From NCBI GenBank assembly GCA_023052935.1, contig CM041292.1:86659169-86723168 (forward strand): a stretch of 64,000 nucleotides of DNA, read 5' to 3'. The translations under genes and the position numbers were made by a program. Positions 56,061 through 64,000 of this stretch are shown in pieces. The DNA is from Piezodorus guildinii. Taxonomy: Eukaryota > Arthropoda > Insecta > Hemiptera > Pentatomidae. Below the pieces are notes generated by a model that saw only the letters and a program-made list of their open reading frames with translations, was not told the DNA's origin and searched no databases. Position 1 is the first letter of the stretch, and every line of letters starts with the position of its first letter.

Positions 56061-58753
56061 ATAAAAACTTCCTAGCCATTCTTTTGTGGAATGCAAATGG
56101 TTTACTAAATCACCGTGACGAACTGGACATATTCCTACACGACAATACCATAGACATTGCACTTGTGACTGAAACCCATTTCACTACACGCTCGCACTTT
56201 TACATACGTGACTACATCACATACCGATCAGATCACCCAGACAACACATCTCACGCTGGCTCATGTATCCTCATCCATAAATCCATTCCTCATTCCATGC
56301 TTCCTTCTTCTCCATCTGACACCATTCAATCAACCTCTATTACCTTATCTTCCCACCCATTTAATATGACTATCTCAGCTGTATACTGCCCTCCCGGTAA
56401 TTCACTCTCCATTCACCACCTTGAATCCTTATTCCGATCTCTTGGTCCGCGCTTCATTGCTGGAGGAGATTACAACGCCAAAGACCAACGGTGGGGATGC
56501 CGAACGTCCAATACTCGTGGCAGGATCCTTTCCAGAGTCACAACCTCCAATAGTTATTCCATTTTGTCACCCCAGAACCCTACGTACTGGCCTACATCTC
56601 ATAAAAAACGTCCTGACATCCTTGATATTTTCATTACTTCCCAAATCTCCTCCACCCAATCTACAATCAAATCCTTAGATGACCTCTCCTCTGATCATAG
56701 CCCGGTTCTGCTTCAACTGCATTCCAATCCTATTCATAAGCCTCCTTTACCTTCCCTAATTAAAGGACAAGTCAACTGGGACAATTTTCGATATGACTTA
56801 GAGAACAATCTGGACTTGAAAATTTTGTTAAAAACTAAACAAGACATAGACTCTGCCATTGAAGAACTTAACAAATCAATAGAAACTGCCATACAGTCCA
56901 ACACATTACAATATACAAACAGGAAGGCACAAGAAACCAACCTGCCATATTATATTCGACTATTACTAACTGAAAAACGCCGAGCAAGAGCGAAGTGGCA
57001 TCGAACACGATACCCTTCGGATAAAACCATTTACAATAAACTGACGAACAAACTCAAGACAGAAATAAGAAAACTCAAAATTCAAAACTTTCAAAACTTC
57101 ACAGAAAACTTAAGTACAACAGACAAATCATTATGGATAACAACCGCAAAGCTACTGAAATACAAAACATTTAATCATCCACTCCTCACCGACTCAAAAT
57201 CCTGGACAAGATCCGATGATGAAAAATCTCAGCTGTTCGGAGAACACCTTTCCAAAACGTTTGTCCCACACCCTGACATCCTTAATACAATCCATATCGA
57301 CCGTGTTGAAGCAGAACTCACTGTTCCTCTCCAAATGACCCTTCCTCCTAAGGCCTTTCATCCATCAGAAGTCATCAACATAATTCAAAATTTACCTTCC
57401 AAAAAAGCTCCTGGCCATGATCTCATTACAACCCACATCCTAAAACAGCTCCCCAGAAAAGCCATATTATTCCTCACCTATATATATAATGCTACTCTCC
57501 GTTCTACCTATTTTCCAGACCACTGGAAACTGTCCATTATCATAATGATACCTAAACCAAAAAAGCCTCTTGAATATCCATCCTCTTACCGTCCTATCTC
57601 CCTCTTGCCCATTCTGGGCAAAATTCTCGAAAAACTTCTCCTCAAACGTTTATACCCAATCCTCGAATCCAACCACGTGATTCCTGACCACCAGTTTGGA
57701 TTTCGGACATCCCATTCCACTATACAACAGTGTCACCGTGTGGTGGATGTCATATCTTCCACATTGGAGCGCGGAAAGTATTGCACTGGAGCCTTTCTCG
57801 ACGTAGAACAGGCTTTTGATCGAGTTTGGCATCCGGGTCTGCTATACAAGCTCCGTCAATTCCTCTCTCCAGCGTACTTCCTATTAATTCGTTCCTATCT
57901 CTCTGATAGAACCTTCAAAGTTAACCATAACCTTTGTTACTCATCCATATTCACTCAATCAGCCGGTGTACCGCAAGGTAGTATCCTGGGTCCGATCCTT
58001 TACACGGTGTATACAGCTGATATTCCCTCCCATCCTAGCACTATCCTTACTTCCTACGCCGATGACACATGTGTGTTATCTGTGAATAATGATCCTGTTA
58101 CTGCATCACAAATCCTACAGAACCATCTATCAGCCATTGAAGAATGGTGTCAAAACTGGAGAATCAAAATAAATCCTAATAAATCCCATCAAATCACCTT
58201 CACTCTACGTCGTAAGCCTATGACTTCCTGCCCCACCGTATCCTTTAACAATATCCTACTTACTCCTGTTGAACAGATTCGGTACTTAGGACTCCACCTC
58301 GACAAACGCCTAACATGGAATCCTCATACTAGACTGAAACGACAGGAAACTGCTCGTAGATACAGATTACTACAACACTTACTTGACAAACGCTCAAAAC
58401 TTCCTACTTACTACAAAAAACTCATTTATATCACAATTATCAGGCCTATTTGGACCTATGGCATTGAGCTATGGGGGTCTACTAAACCATCGAATTCCTC
58501 TCGCATCCAATCCTTGCAGTCCAAAATCCTTCGTAAAATCCTCAATGCTCCTTACTTCGTTACTAATAAAATCATCCATAAAGACCTAAATATCCCATTA
58601 GTTGAAGACTTGGCCCGTTACAGATATACCTCTTTTCATTCCAAACTCCCTGCCCACTCAAACCCGCTTATCCGTGACCTCTCCTCCATATCTATTCCCG
58701 ACAACCCACCGAGGCGCCTTAAAAGAAGATGGCCAAGAGACCTTCTAACATAA
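56057..58753 (+). CDS. Jockey element ORF2: AP endonuclease and reverse transcriptase, 898 aa
   Basis: Nicks target DNA and primes reverse transcription of the element RNA. The N-terminal endonuclease (residues 1-220) shows LLWNANGL, TETHF, GGDYNAKDQRWG and SDHSPV. The RT domain shows [46 protein letters not shown] (about 580), AGVPQGSILGP and YADDT (667-671), then RYLGLHLDKRLTW and a C-terminal NPPRRLKRRWPRDLL. All catalytic residues are present. ATG overlaps the ORF1 stop by four bases (56057-56060), suggesting stop-start coupled translation. Confidence 0.95.
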   Translation: MNKNFLAILLWNANGLLNHRDELDIFLHDNTIDIALVTETHFTTRSHFYIRDYITYRSDHPDNTSHAGSCILIHKSIPHSMLPSSPSDTIQSTSITLSSHPFNMTISAVYCPPGNSLSIHHLESLFRSLGPRFIAGGDYNAKDQRWGCRTSNTRGRILSRVTTSNSYSILSPQNPTYWPTSHKKRPDILDIFITSQISSTQSTIKSLDDLSSDHSPVLLQLHSNPIHKPPLPSLIKGQVNWDNFRYDLENNLDLKILLKTKQDIDSAIEELNKSIETAIQSNTLQYTNRKAQETNLPYYIRLLLTEKRRARAKWHRTRYPSDKTIYNKLTNKLKTEIRKLKIQNFQNFTENLSTTDKSLWITTAKLLKYKTFNHPLLTDSKSWTRSDDEKSQLFGEHLSKTFVPHPDILNTIHIDRVEAELTVPLQMTLPPKAFHPSEVINIIQNLPSKKAPGHDLITTHILKQLPRKAILFLTYIYNATLRSTYFPDHWKLSIIIMIPKPKKPLEYPSSYRPISLLPILGKILEKLLLKRLYPILESNHVIPDHQFGFRTSHSTIQQCHRVVDVISSTLERGKYCTGAFLDVEQAFDRVWHPGLLYKLRQFLSPAYFLLIRSYLSDRTFKVNHNLCYSSIFTQSAGVPQGSILGPILYTVYTADIPSHPSTILTSYADDTCVLSVNNDPVTASQILQNHLSAIEEWCQNWRIKINPNKSHQITFTLRRKPMTSCPTVSFNNILLTPVEQIRYLGLHLDKRLTWNPHTRLKRQETARRYRLLQHLLDKRSKLPTYYKKLIYITIIRPIWTYGIELWGSTKPSNSSRIQSLQSKILRKILNAPYFVTNKIIHKDLNIPLVEDLARYRYTSFHSKLPAHSNPLIRDLSSISIPDNPPRRLKRRWPRDLLT

Positions 58754-58893
58754 GACATTGGAGTGCTACCAATGGGTAGTTTCTTCTCAGGACTATCATG
58801 TGTACTAATCATATATAAAGCCTATTTACTTGTTGTATTTATTTAATACAGTTGTAAATTTCTTTAAATAAATAAATTTAAAAAAAAAAAAAA
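58754..58893 (+). promoter_or_regulatory. Jockey 3' UTR with conserved hairpin and terminal A-run
   Basis: Shortly after the stop lies CTACCAATGGGTAG, a 5-bp stem with a short loop, then GTTTCTTCTCAGGA, a TACAGTTGTAAATTTC box and the A-run. The hairpin recurs in other copies at 24.6, 46.0 and 59.8 kb; the 46.0-kb copy has CTGCC/GGGCAG, a paired change. It may be the reverse-transcriptase recognition element. Confidence 0.65.
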
Positions 58894-59114
58894 AAATTAT
58901 ATTTATAATGACTTGTTTCGTTTTTATACGGCTAAGAAAGTCTTAAAATGTAAAAAGAAAGATTAAAATGTAGGTCCACATGAAAGGAAATGTTGAAGTC
59001 TCTTTTAATGGGGCAGATCGCCCAAACATCCGCCGCGAGAATATCAACCATATGCTCATAATTTGATCCAGCTTTGGTCCTACCGCTAATTTTAAAATAT
59101 CCTTCCTCGTATTT

Positions 59115-59163
59115 TACCCTTTAATGTTTTCAAGCGAAACGTGGAATAGAAAGAAAAACAAGC
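59115..59163 (+). repeat. Dispersed repeat phrase, pair with 53560-53612
   Basis: Reads attttaccctttaatgtttt and then ggaatagaaagaaaaacaag, matching the sequence before the Jockey insertion. Family unknown. Confidence 0.5.
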
Positions 59164-59469
59164 GATCGAGGGTCAAGAAAATATCGGCAGGTTTCGTTTA
59201 GAAAAAAAGATTTGTCGATTAAACAGACTCTTCAGAAGTCTTTGAACTAAAAGAATTAACAAACTTAAATTAAGGTTCATGGGTGACAGATATATAGTGC
59301 TGTCCCATAAAGTTCCTAGAGTTAAGAATAAAGTATTAATTAATATTAAATTGGGAATAGTAGTCATATACATAAAATAATCGTTAGGTAAAAAAAAAAT
59401 AAATAAATAAAGAGATAGTTTCTGTATCTTCCATTAAAAGTTTACTATACATGAACAGTACCCACGAGC

Positions 59470-59795
59470 TCTGTGGCCTTCTCCAACTTCAGGTTTCACT
59501 GACAGCAAGCCATGCAAAAGTTAAAATTTTAATTCAAATTTAGTCAATAATTTATGTCATTAAAATAAAAAATGAACAACGAGGAAACCACCCATTTTAA
59601 CTGTCATATTCTTTGGCCTCTAATCAGTAATAATAATAAGATGAGTTGTTTCCACAGTGTTAATTTTTTATTTTAATGACACATAAATTATTGACTAACT
59701 TTTAATTAAAAATGGATAAAATTTTAACTTTTACATGGCTGTCTTTGATTCCTGAAGATAGAAAGGTCCCTGAAACGTTAACTCCTGATTGCTGA
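59470..59795. mobile_element. Snapback element D
   Basis: Arms at about 59476-59580 and 59658-59770 are inverted copies (shared core aaaagttaaaattttaat). Next to the right arm CTGAAGA ... CTGAAACG occurs (59751-59777), a degraded version of the core in elements A-C with a poor stem. It directly precedes a truncated Jockey copy. Confidence 0.55.
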
Positions 59796-59808
59796 TTATG
59801 TTTAATTA

Positions 59809-59934
59809 TTTGAGTTCTACCAATGGGTAGTTTCTTCACAGGACAATCATGTGTCTTAATCTCAAATCTGCCCCATTTACTTGTTGTATTTAATAAATAC
59901 AGTTGTAAATTTCTTTGAATAAATAATAAAAAAA
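59809..59934 (+). mobile_element. Very short 5'-truncated Jockey copy (3' UTR only)
   Basis: Starts just before the hairpin CTACCAATGGGTAG and runs to the A-rich end, about 90% like the full-length element at 58.76-58.89 kb. ATGTTTAATTA flanks both sides (59798-59808 and 59935-59945), an 11-bp target-site duplication. Confidence 0.9.
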
Positions 59935-60366
59935 ATGTTTAATTACCTTTTAATGGAAGATAAAAGAATCATCTATTTGTTTAATATCAATGTGTGTTCT
60001 TCCGATTGATTAATTTTGTTAGGTGATCGCCATGGTGACCGTGTAGTGATAAGCATGTGCTCTCATTCTCTCTATTATAAATGTGATTTATTCATGTTTA
60101 TAAACTGTATTTAAGAGTGACTACTAGCTCAAACGGACAAGTTATTAGTCTAGTTTAAAAAGTTATAGTAAGTTTAAGGATATATAAGTGAGTAACAACT
60201 AACAAAGTGGAAAAAAATGTGAAGTGTGCAAGGTTAGTTTTTTTTAACCATTAATTTATCTAATTTAATAAGTTTAAAACTTTAAAAACATTGTGTGTCT
60301 GTGAAATATTGTTTCAAAACATTGTTTTTCGTGCGATCTGGTAAGTAAATAGAAGCAAAGAGAGCA

Positions 60367-61617
60367 ATGGCGTCTGAAAATGTAACCAATATGGACCTAC
60401 AAGAGGCAGGCTCTTCAACTATGCCAGAAGAAAATAACGAGTGGGAGGTGATTACAGGACGAAAAAGACCATCATCGTCAGCAGATCCTAGGCTATACAT
60501 AAAGAAATCAAATACAATAGAAACCAGCAACAGATTTGACCCTCTTTTAAATATGACTGCAGGAGAATCCGAGAAACAATCAAACTCAATAGAAAATAAC
60601 AAAGTTAAGCCACCACCTATATCCCTAAAAGGAATACAGAATATCGAAGCATTGATTGCGTTTTTGAAAAAAGAAATAGGTTCTAGTTACTTTAGTATCA
60701 AATCAACAGCCAGAAATTTAATTGTATACCCAGCTACCCCAGACTCCTACAGAACAGCTGTTCGCTGCTTAAAAAAGGTAAATGCCGACTACCATACGTA
60801 TCAACTGTCGGAAGACAAAAACCCAAGAGTAGTTATTAAAGGACTTCACCCATCTACACCAACATCAATAATAAGTGAAGAACTGAAAGCTAAGGGCTAT
60901 GAAGCTGTAAACATTACGAATGCTATCTCAGCCAGAACCAAACTGCCACTACAAATGTTCTTTGTCGACATTTCTAAAAATACATTCAATGAAAAAATAT
61001 TTGAATTAAACTACATTTATTATACAAGGATAAAAGTAGAAGAAATTCGAAAAAAGAGGGAAATACCTCAGTGCTTCAGATGCCAGGGATTTGCCCATAC
61101 AAAAACGTACTGTAATCACCAACCACGCTGCGTACGATGCGGAGAGGCCCATGAAAGCGCTGCATGCATCAAAACTAGGGAGACGCCGGCCAAATGCGCT
61201 AACTGCGGAGGGGCACACCCCGCCAATTACAGAGGATGCCAGGCCCTCAAGAACCTGCGAGCTCAGAGGACCCAGAGTTACCGCCCTACACCGGTAGCTG
61301 CCCCACCTCCTCCGGATCTAGGACATTTTCCAGCCCTGCCGAACGTTCTTCAACATCAGCCTCTGGAACCTGTCGGTGTAAACCCCAGAATGGAACGCCC
61401 AAACTGCCCTCGGCCCAACGTGGAAGCTCAGCCTCAGCCGCATCTAAGATCAGGTATGAGGGAAGACAGTAGTCAGTTGGTACCACCAGCTGGCTCTGAG
61501 CCTTATTTACAATCCAACATACTAAATAATTTAAATGCCCTCATTCAGCCCCTTTACAGCCTAATTAGCCAAATAACGCATTTAACACAAGCATTAGCAG
61601 TAACTTATGGACATTAG
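60367..61617 (+). CDS. Second Jockey element ORF1: Gag-like zinc-knuckle protein, 416 aa
   Basis: A nucleic-acid-binding protein of the retrotransposon RNP. The N-terminal region (1-100) is polar. Residues about 85-230 align with the PRE/C2HC-associated region of the first element (PRVVIKGLHPSTPTSIISEE, LPLQMFFVDIS). Zinc knuckles at about 236-291 read CFRCQGFAHTKTYC, CVRCGEAHESAAC and CANCGGAHPANYRGC. A Pro-rich stretch and a hydrophobic C-terminus (LNALIQPLYSLISQITHLTQ) follow. It overlaps ORF2 by 11 nt. Confidence 0.92.
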   Translation: MASENVTNMDLQEAGSSTMPEENNEWEVITGRKRPSSSADPRLYIKKSNTIETSNRFDPLLNMTAGESEKQSNSIENNKVKPPPISLKGIQNIEALIAFLKKEIGSSYFSIKSTARNLIVYPATPDSYRTAVRCLKKVNADYHTYQLSEDKNPRVVIKGLHPSTPTSIISEELKAKGYEAVNITNAISARTKLPLQMFFVDISKNTFNEKIFELNYIYYTRIKVEEIRKKREIPQCFRCQGFAHTKTYCNHQPRCVRCGEAHESAACIKTRETPAKCANCGGAHPANYRGCQALKNLRAQRTQSYRPTPVAAPPPPDLGHFPALPNVLQHQPLEPVGVNPRMERPNCPRPNVEAQPQPHLRSGMREDSSQLVPPAGSEPYLQSNILNNLNALIQPLYSLISQITHLTQALAVTYGH

Positions 61618-64000
61618 TTCTTTAACTGTTGGCTCCCTGTCAATCCTCCTTTGGAATACTAACGGACTACTTCGACATAAGACTGAACTGGAAATTTATC
61701 TTCATCAAAAACGTATCGACATTGTACATTTGACAGAAACTCATCTCACATCACGCAACAAACTTTCTATACCTAATTATCATTTATACAGAACAGACCA
61801 TCCCGACAATACTGCACACGGAGGGACAGCTATATTAATAAAATCGACCCTAAAACATTACCCTATACACGTAGACTCAACGGCTCAGATACAAATAACA
61901 GGAATACAGTTACAGACTGAATACAAAAACATAACACTAGCTTCTATTTACTGCCCTCCTAAATATATCATTACCGACCAAATGTTTATTGAACTATTTA
62001 ACTCCTTTGGTAGAACATTCCTGGCAGGAGGTGACTTCAATGCAAAACACAAAGCTTGGGGTTCTCGTTTGTGTACACCAAGGGGCAGAAAACTCAAATC
62101 TGCTATTGACCACTTATCATTGAACGTATTTTCACCTGACAAACCGACTTACTTACCAAATTCTTGTCACAAAAAACCTGACGTACTTGACATATTTGTA
62201 GCCAAAGATTTAACGACTCTACCGATTACAGTTACAACTGAAACAGACCTTGGCTCAGATCATTTGCCGGTGAACCTGATGTTGGGGGTGGAGAAATTCT
62301 TTGCGGAAAGAAGACAGTCGCTTACCTACGGAATGGTGGATTGGGATCTATTCAATAAGCATATTAATGCCCAGCTCACTGTCCCTAAAGCACTAAAAAC
62401 TGAAAAAGACTTAGAAGATGCAGTTGAATTCTTCACTTCAACCGTTCAAGAAGCTGCATGGTCCTCACTACAAAAAAAAAGAAGGCCAGGAATAACTTCG
62501 CCATCCTACCCTCAATATATCAGGGACCTAATCCGAGCCAAGAGACGATCACGGAAACAATGGCAAACTAACAGACTTCCTTCAGACAGACGAATCTTCA
62601 ACAAACTTAACAATGAACTTAAAACAGAATTACAAAAATTCAAACAAACTAACTTTGACAAATATCTGGAAAACCTGACAACCGACGACAACAGCCTTTG
62701 GCGACATACCAAACGAATTCTGAAACATCGAGAAGTTTCTGCCCCATTGAGAAACGATGATGGTTCTTGGGCCGTGTCGGATAAAGACAAATCTGAAATC
62801 TTCGTTGACTATCTTTCAAGTGTTTTTCAACCTCACACAGACTTAACCGACATACAACACGAAAATTATGTACAGAAATTCTTGGACTCTCCTCTTCCCA
62901 TGTCTCTTCCACCAAAATCCTTTACTCCTTCCGAGGTATCTCGACAGATTATGAAAATGCCGAAAAGAAAGACTCCTGGTTACGACCTTATCACTGCTGA
63001 GGTGCTTCAAAAAATCCCCAGAAAAGCTTTAGTATTTCTTACTACATTATACAATGCTATACTCAGGACGACCAAATTCCCCATTCAATGGAAATATTCT
63101 ACGATTTCAATGATACACAAACCTAACAAAGACAAATACAGACCTGATTCCTACAGACCAATTAGCCTTCTTCCAGTATGCTCAAAAATATTTGAAAAAT
63201 TATTGTACGGACGCATTATTAACATACTGACTGACCACAACATATTACCAGACCATCAATTCGGATTTCGCTCTTTTCACTCCACAACACAACAGCTACA
63301 CAGAGTAACGGACTTTATTTCCACTACACTTGAACTAAAACAATACGCTTCTGGGGCATTTTTGGATGTTACTCAAGCTTTTGATAGAGTGTGGCACCAG
63401 GGTCTTCTTTTTAAACTAAAACCCATACTTCCAAGCACTTATTATCTAGTTTTACAATCTTTTCTCTATGACCGCTACTTTTCTGTCCGACAGGGTTCCG
63501 AGACCTCATCAGTCAAGCCAGTCTCTGCAGGAGTTCCCCAAGGTTCTATCCTGGCCCCACTTCTGTACTTAATATACACATATGACTTACCGACAAACGA
63601 AAACATCCTAACTGCGACTTATGCCGACGACACTGCAATTATTACTAAAAACACAGACCCTACACAGGCCAGTATGACTTTACAACATCACTTAGACAAT
63701 GTGCAAAACTGGTGTAGGAAATGGAAATTAAAGATTAACCACGACAAATCACTACATGTTACATTTACACTTAGACATGGAACCTGCCCTCCAGTTTACA
63801 TAGACAATCACCAGATACCACAATCAAACACAGTAACGTACTTAGGACTTATTTTTGACAAAAGGTTGACATGGGGCCCACACGTCAAGACTAAACGTAA
63901 AACTCTAAATTTTCGACTGAGACTATTGTATTCGATACTTCATAGACATTCTAAATTACCTATCAGACAGAAACTTAACGTATACACTTATTTATTAAAA
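61607..64000 (+). CDS. Second Jockey element ORF2: endonuclease-reverse transcriptase, partial (798 codons)
   Basis: Starts MDISSLTVGSLSILLWNTNG at 61607, 11 nt before the end of ORF1 in another frame, and stays open to the last base of the window. Endonuclease motifs: LTETHL, AGGDFNAKHKAWGS, GSDHLPV. RT motifs: KTPGYDLITAEVLQKIPRKA, SYRPISLLPVCSKIFEKLLY, GAFLDVTQAFDRVWH, AGVPQGSILAPLL and YADDTA (about 671-676), then YLGLIFDKRLTW. Typical length is near 900 aa, so about 100 codons should follow outside the window. Confidence 0.94.
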   Translation, partial: MDISSLTVGSLSILLWNTNGLLRHKTELEIYLHQKRIDIVHLTETHLTSRNKLSIPNYHLYRTDHPDNTAHGGTAILIKSTLKHYPIHVDSTAQIQITGIQLQTEYKNITLASIYCPPKYIITDQMFIELFNSFGRTFLAGGDFNAKHKAWGSRLCTPRGRKLKSAIDHLSLNVFSPDKPTYLPNSCHKKPDVLDIFVAKDLTTLPITVTTETDLGSDHLPVNLMLGVEKFFAERRQSLTYGMVDWDLFNKHINAQLTVPKALKTEKDLEDAVEFFTSTVQEAAWSSLQKKRRPGITSPSYPQYIRDLIRAKRRSRKQWQTNRLPSDRRIFNKLNNELKTELQKFKQTNFDKYLENLTTDDNSLWRHTKRILKHREVSAPLRNDDGSWAVSDKDKSEIFVDYLSSVFQPHTDLTDIQHENYVQKFLDSPLPMSLPPKSFTPSEVSRQIMKMPKRKTPGYDLITAEVLQKIPRKALVFLTTLYNAILRTTKFPIQWKYSTISMIHKPNKDKYRPDSYRPISLLPVCSKIFEKLLYGRIINILTDHNILPDHQFGFRSFHSTTQQLHRVTDFISTTLELKQYASGAFLDVTQAFDRVWHQGLLFKLKPILPSTYYLVLQSFLYDRYFSVRQGSETSSVKPVSAGVPQGSILAPLLYLIYTYDLPTNENILTATYADDTAIITKNTDPTQASMTLQHHLDNVQNWCRKWKLKINHDKSLHVTFTLRHGTCPPVYIDNHQIPQSNTVTYLGLIFDKRLTWGPHVKTKRKTLNFRLRLLYSILHRHSKLPIRQKLNVYTYLLK

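Larger units (their letters stand above)
53657..58893 (+). mobile_element. Full-length Jockey-clade non-LTR retrotransposon with intact ORFs
   Basis: 5237 bp flanked by a perfect 14-bp repeat AAATTATATTTATA (53643-53656 and 58894-58907). It has a 5' UTR of about 670 nt, ORF1 with zinc knuckles, ORF2 with endonuclease and reverse transcriptase, a short 3' UTR with hairpin and a terminal A-run. Both ORFs are open over their whole length, so the copy looks young and potentially competent. It lies on the + strand, opposite to the peroxidasin gene. Confidence 0.93.
60014..64000 (+). mobile_element. Second Jockey-clade retrotransposon, 3' end outside window
   Basis: Same plan as the element at 53.7 kb but clearly a different lineage: ORF1 416 aa, ORF2 similar only at motif level, shorter 5' UTR (about 350 nt). 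The start is set from similarity of GGTGATCGCCATGGTGAC to the first element's 5' end and is uncertain. Both ORFs are open as far as seen. Confidence 0.88.

Overview
The window is AT-rich nuclear DNA of an animal, most likely an insect. The evidence is intron-rich metazoan genes (an axonemal dynein heavy chain and a peroxidasin), Jockey-clade non-LTR retrotransposons, a Tc1-like transposon and several tRNA-headed SINEs. I cannot name the species. A hemipteroid-type genome is a guess from repeat content only.

Layout: (1) 368-25586, + strand: 35 exons covering the 3' part of an outer-arm axonemal dynein heavy chain of the DNAH5/DNAH8 type, from the end of AAA2 through AAA3, AAA4, stalk and microtubule-binding domain, AAA5, AAA6 and the C-terminal domain. 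The 5' part lies before the window. (2) 26276-50796, - strand, tail-to-tail with the dynein gene: 24 exons of peroxidasin (LRRs, LRRCT, four Ig domains, haem peroxidase, coiled coil, VWC). The first exon(s) with signal peptide and LRRNT are not seen. The last exons of both genes are compact, whereas the peroxidasin introns between 36 and 50 kb are swollen with repeats. (3) 50.8-64 kb: repeat-dominated DNA upstream of the first visible peroxidasin exon. It holds a full-length, apparently intact Jockey element (53657-58893, 14-bp target-site duplication) and, behind it, a second Jockey lineage (from about 60014) that runs off the window end with its ORF2 still open.

Repeats in the introns: a Tc1-like transposon nested in the arm of a foldback element (1.2-3.2 kb); a truncated non-LTR element with a 12-bp TSD (3.8 kb); inverted-repeat 'snapback' elements at 7.1, 11.7, 12.6, 30.3, 49.4 and 59.5 kb, several of which carry hammerhead-ribozyme-like cores (CTGAnGA / stem / GAAA) and a one-sided tail of about 30-35 nt, features that recall Penelope-like retroelement terminal repeats; 5'-truncated Jockey copies at 24.5, 30.0, 31.8, 45.1, 52.8 and 59.8 kb; tRNA-derived SINEs; and an unclassified family of about 0.85 kb (here called R) with five copies between 37 and 53 kb.

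Both host genes carry single-base lesions relative to the expected reading frame (dynein: three 1-nt indels; peroxidasin: one 1-nt deletion and one in-frame TGA), while the long Jockey ORFs are open. Residual assembly error in homopolymers is the simplest explanation for the indels, but gene decay cannot be excluded from the sequence alone. All exon borders below were placed by eye from GT/AG sites, reading phase and family conservation.
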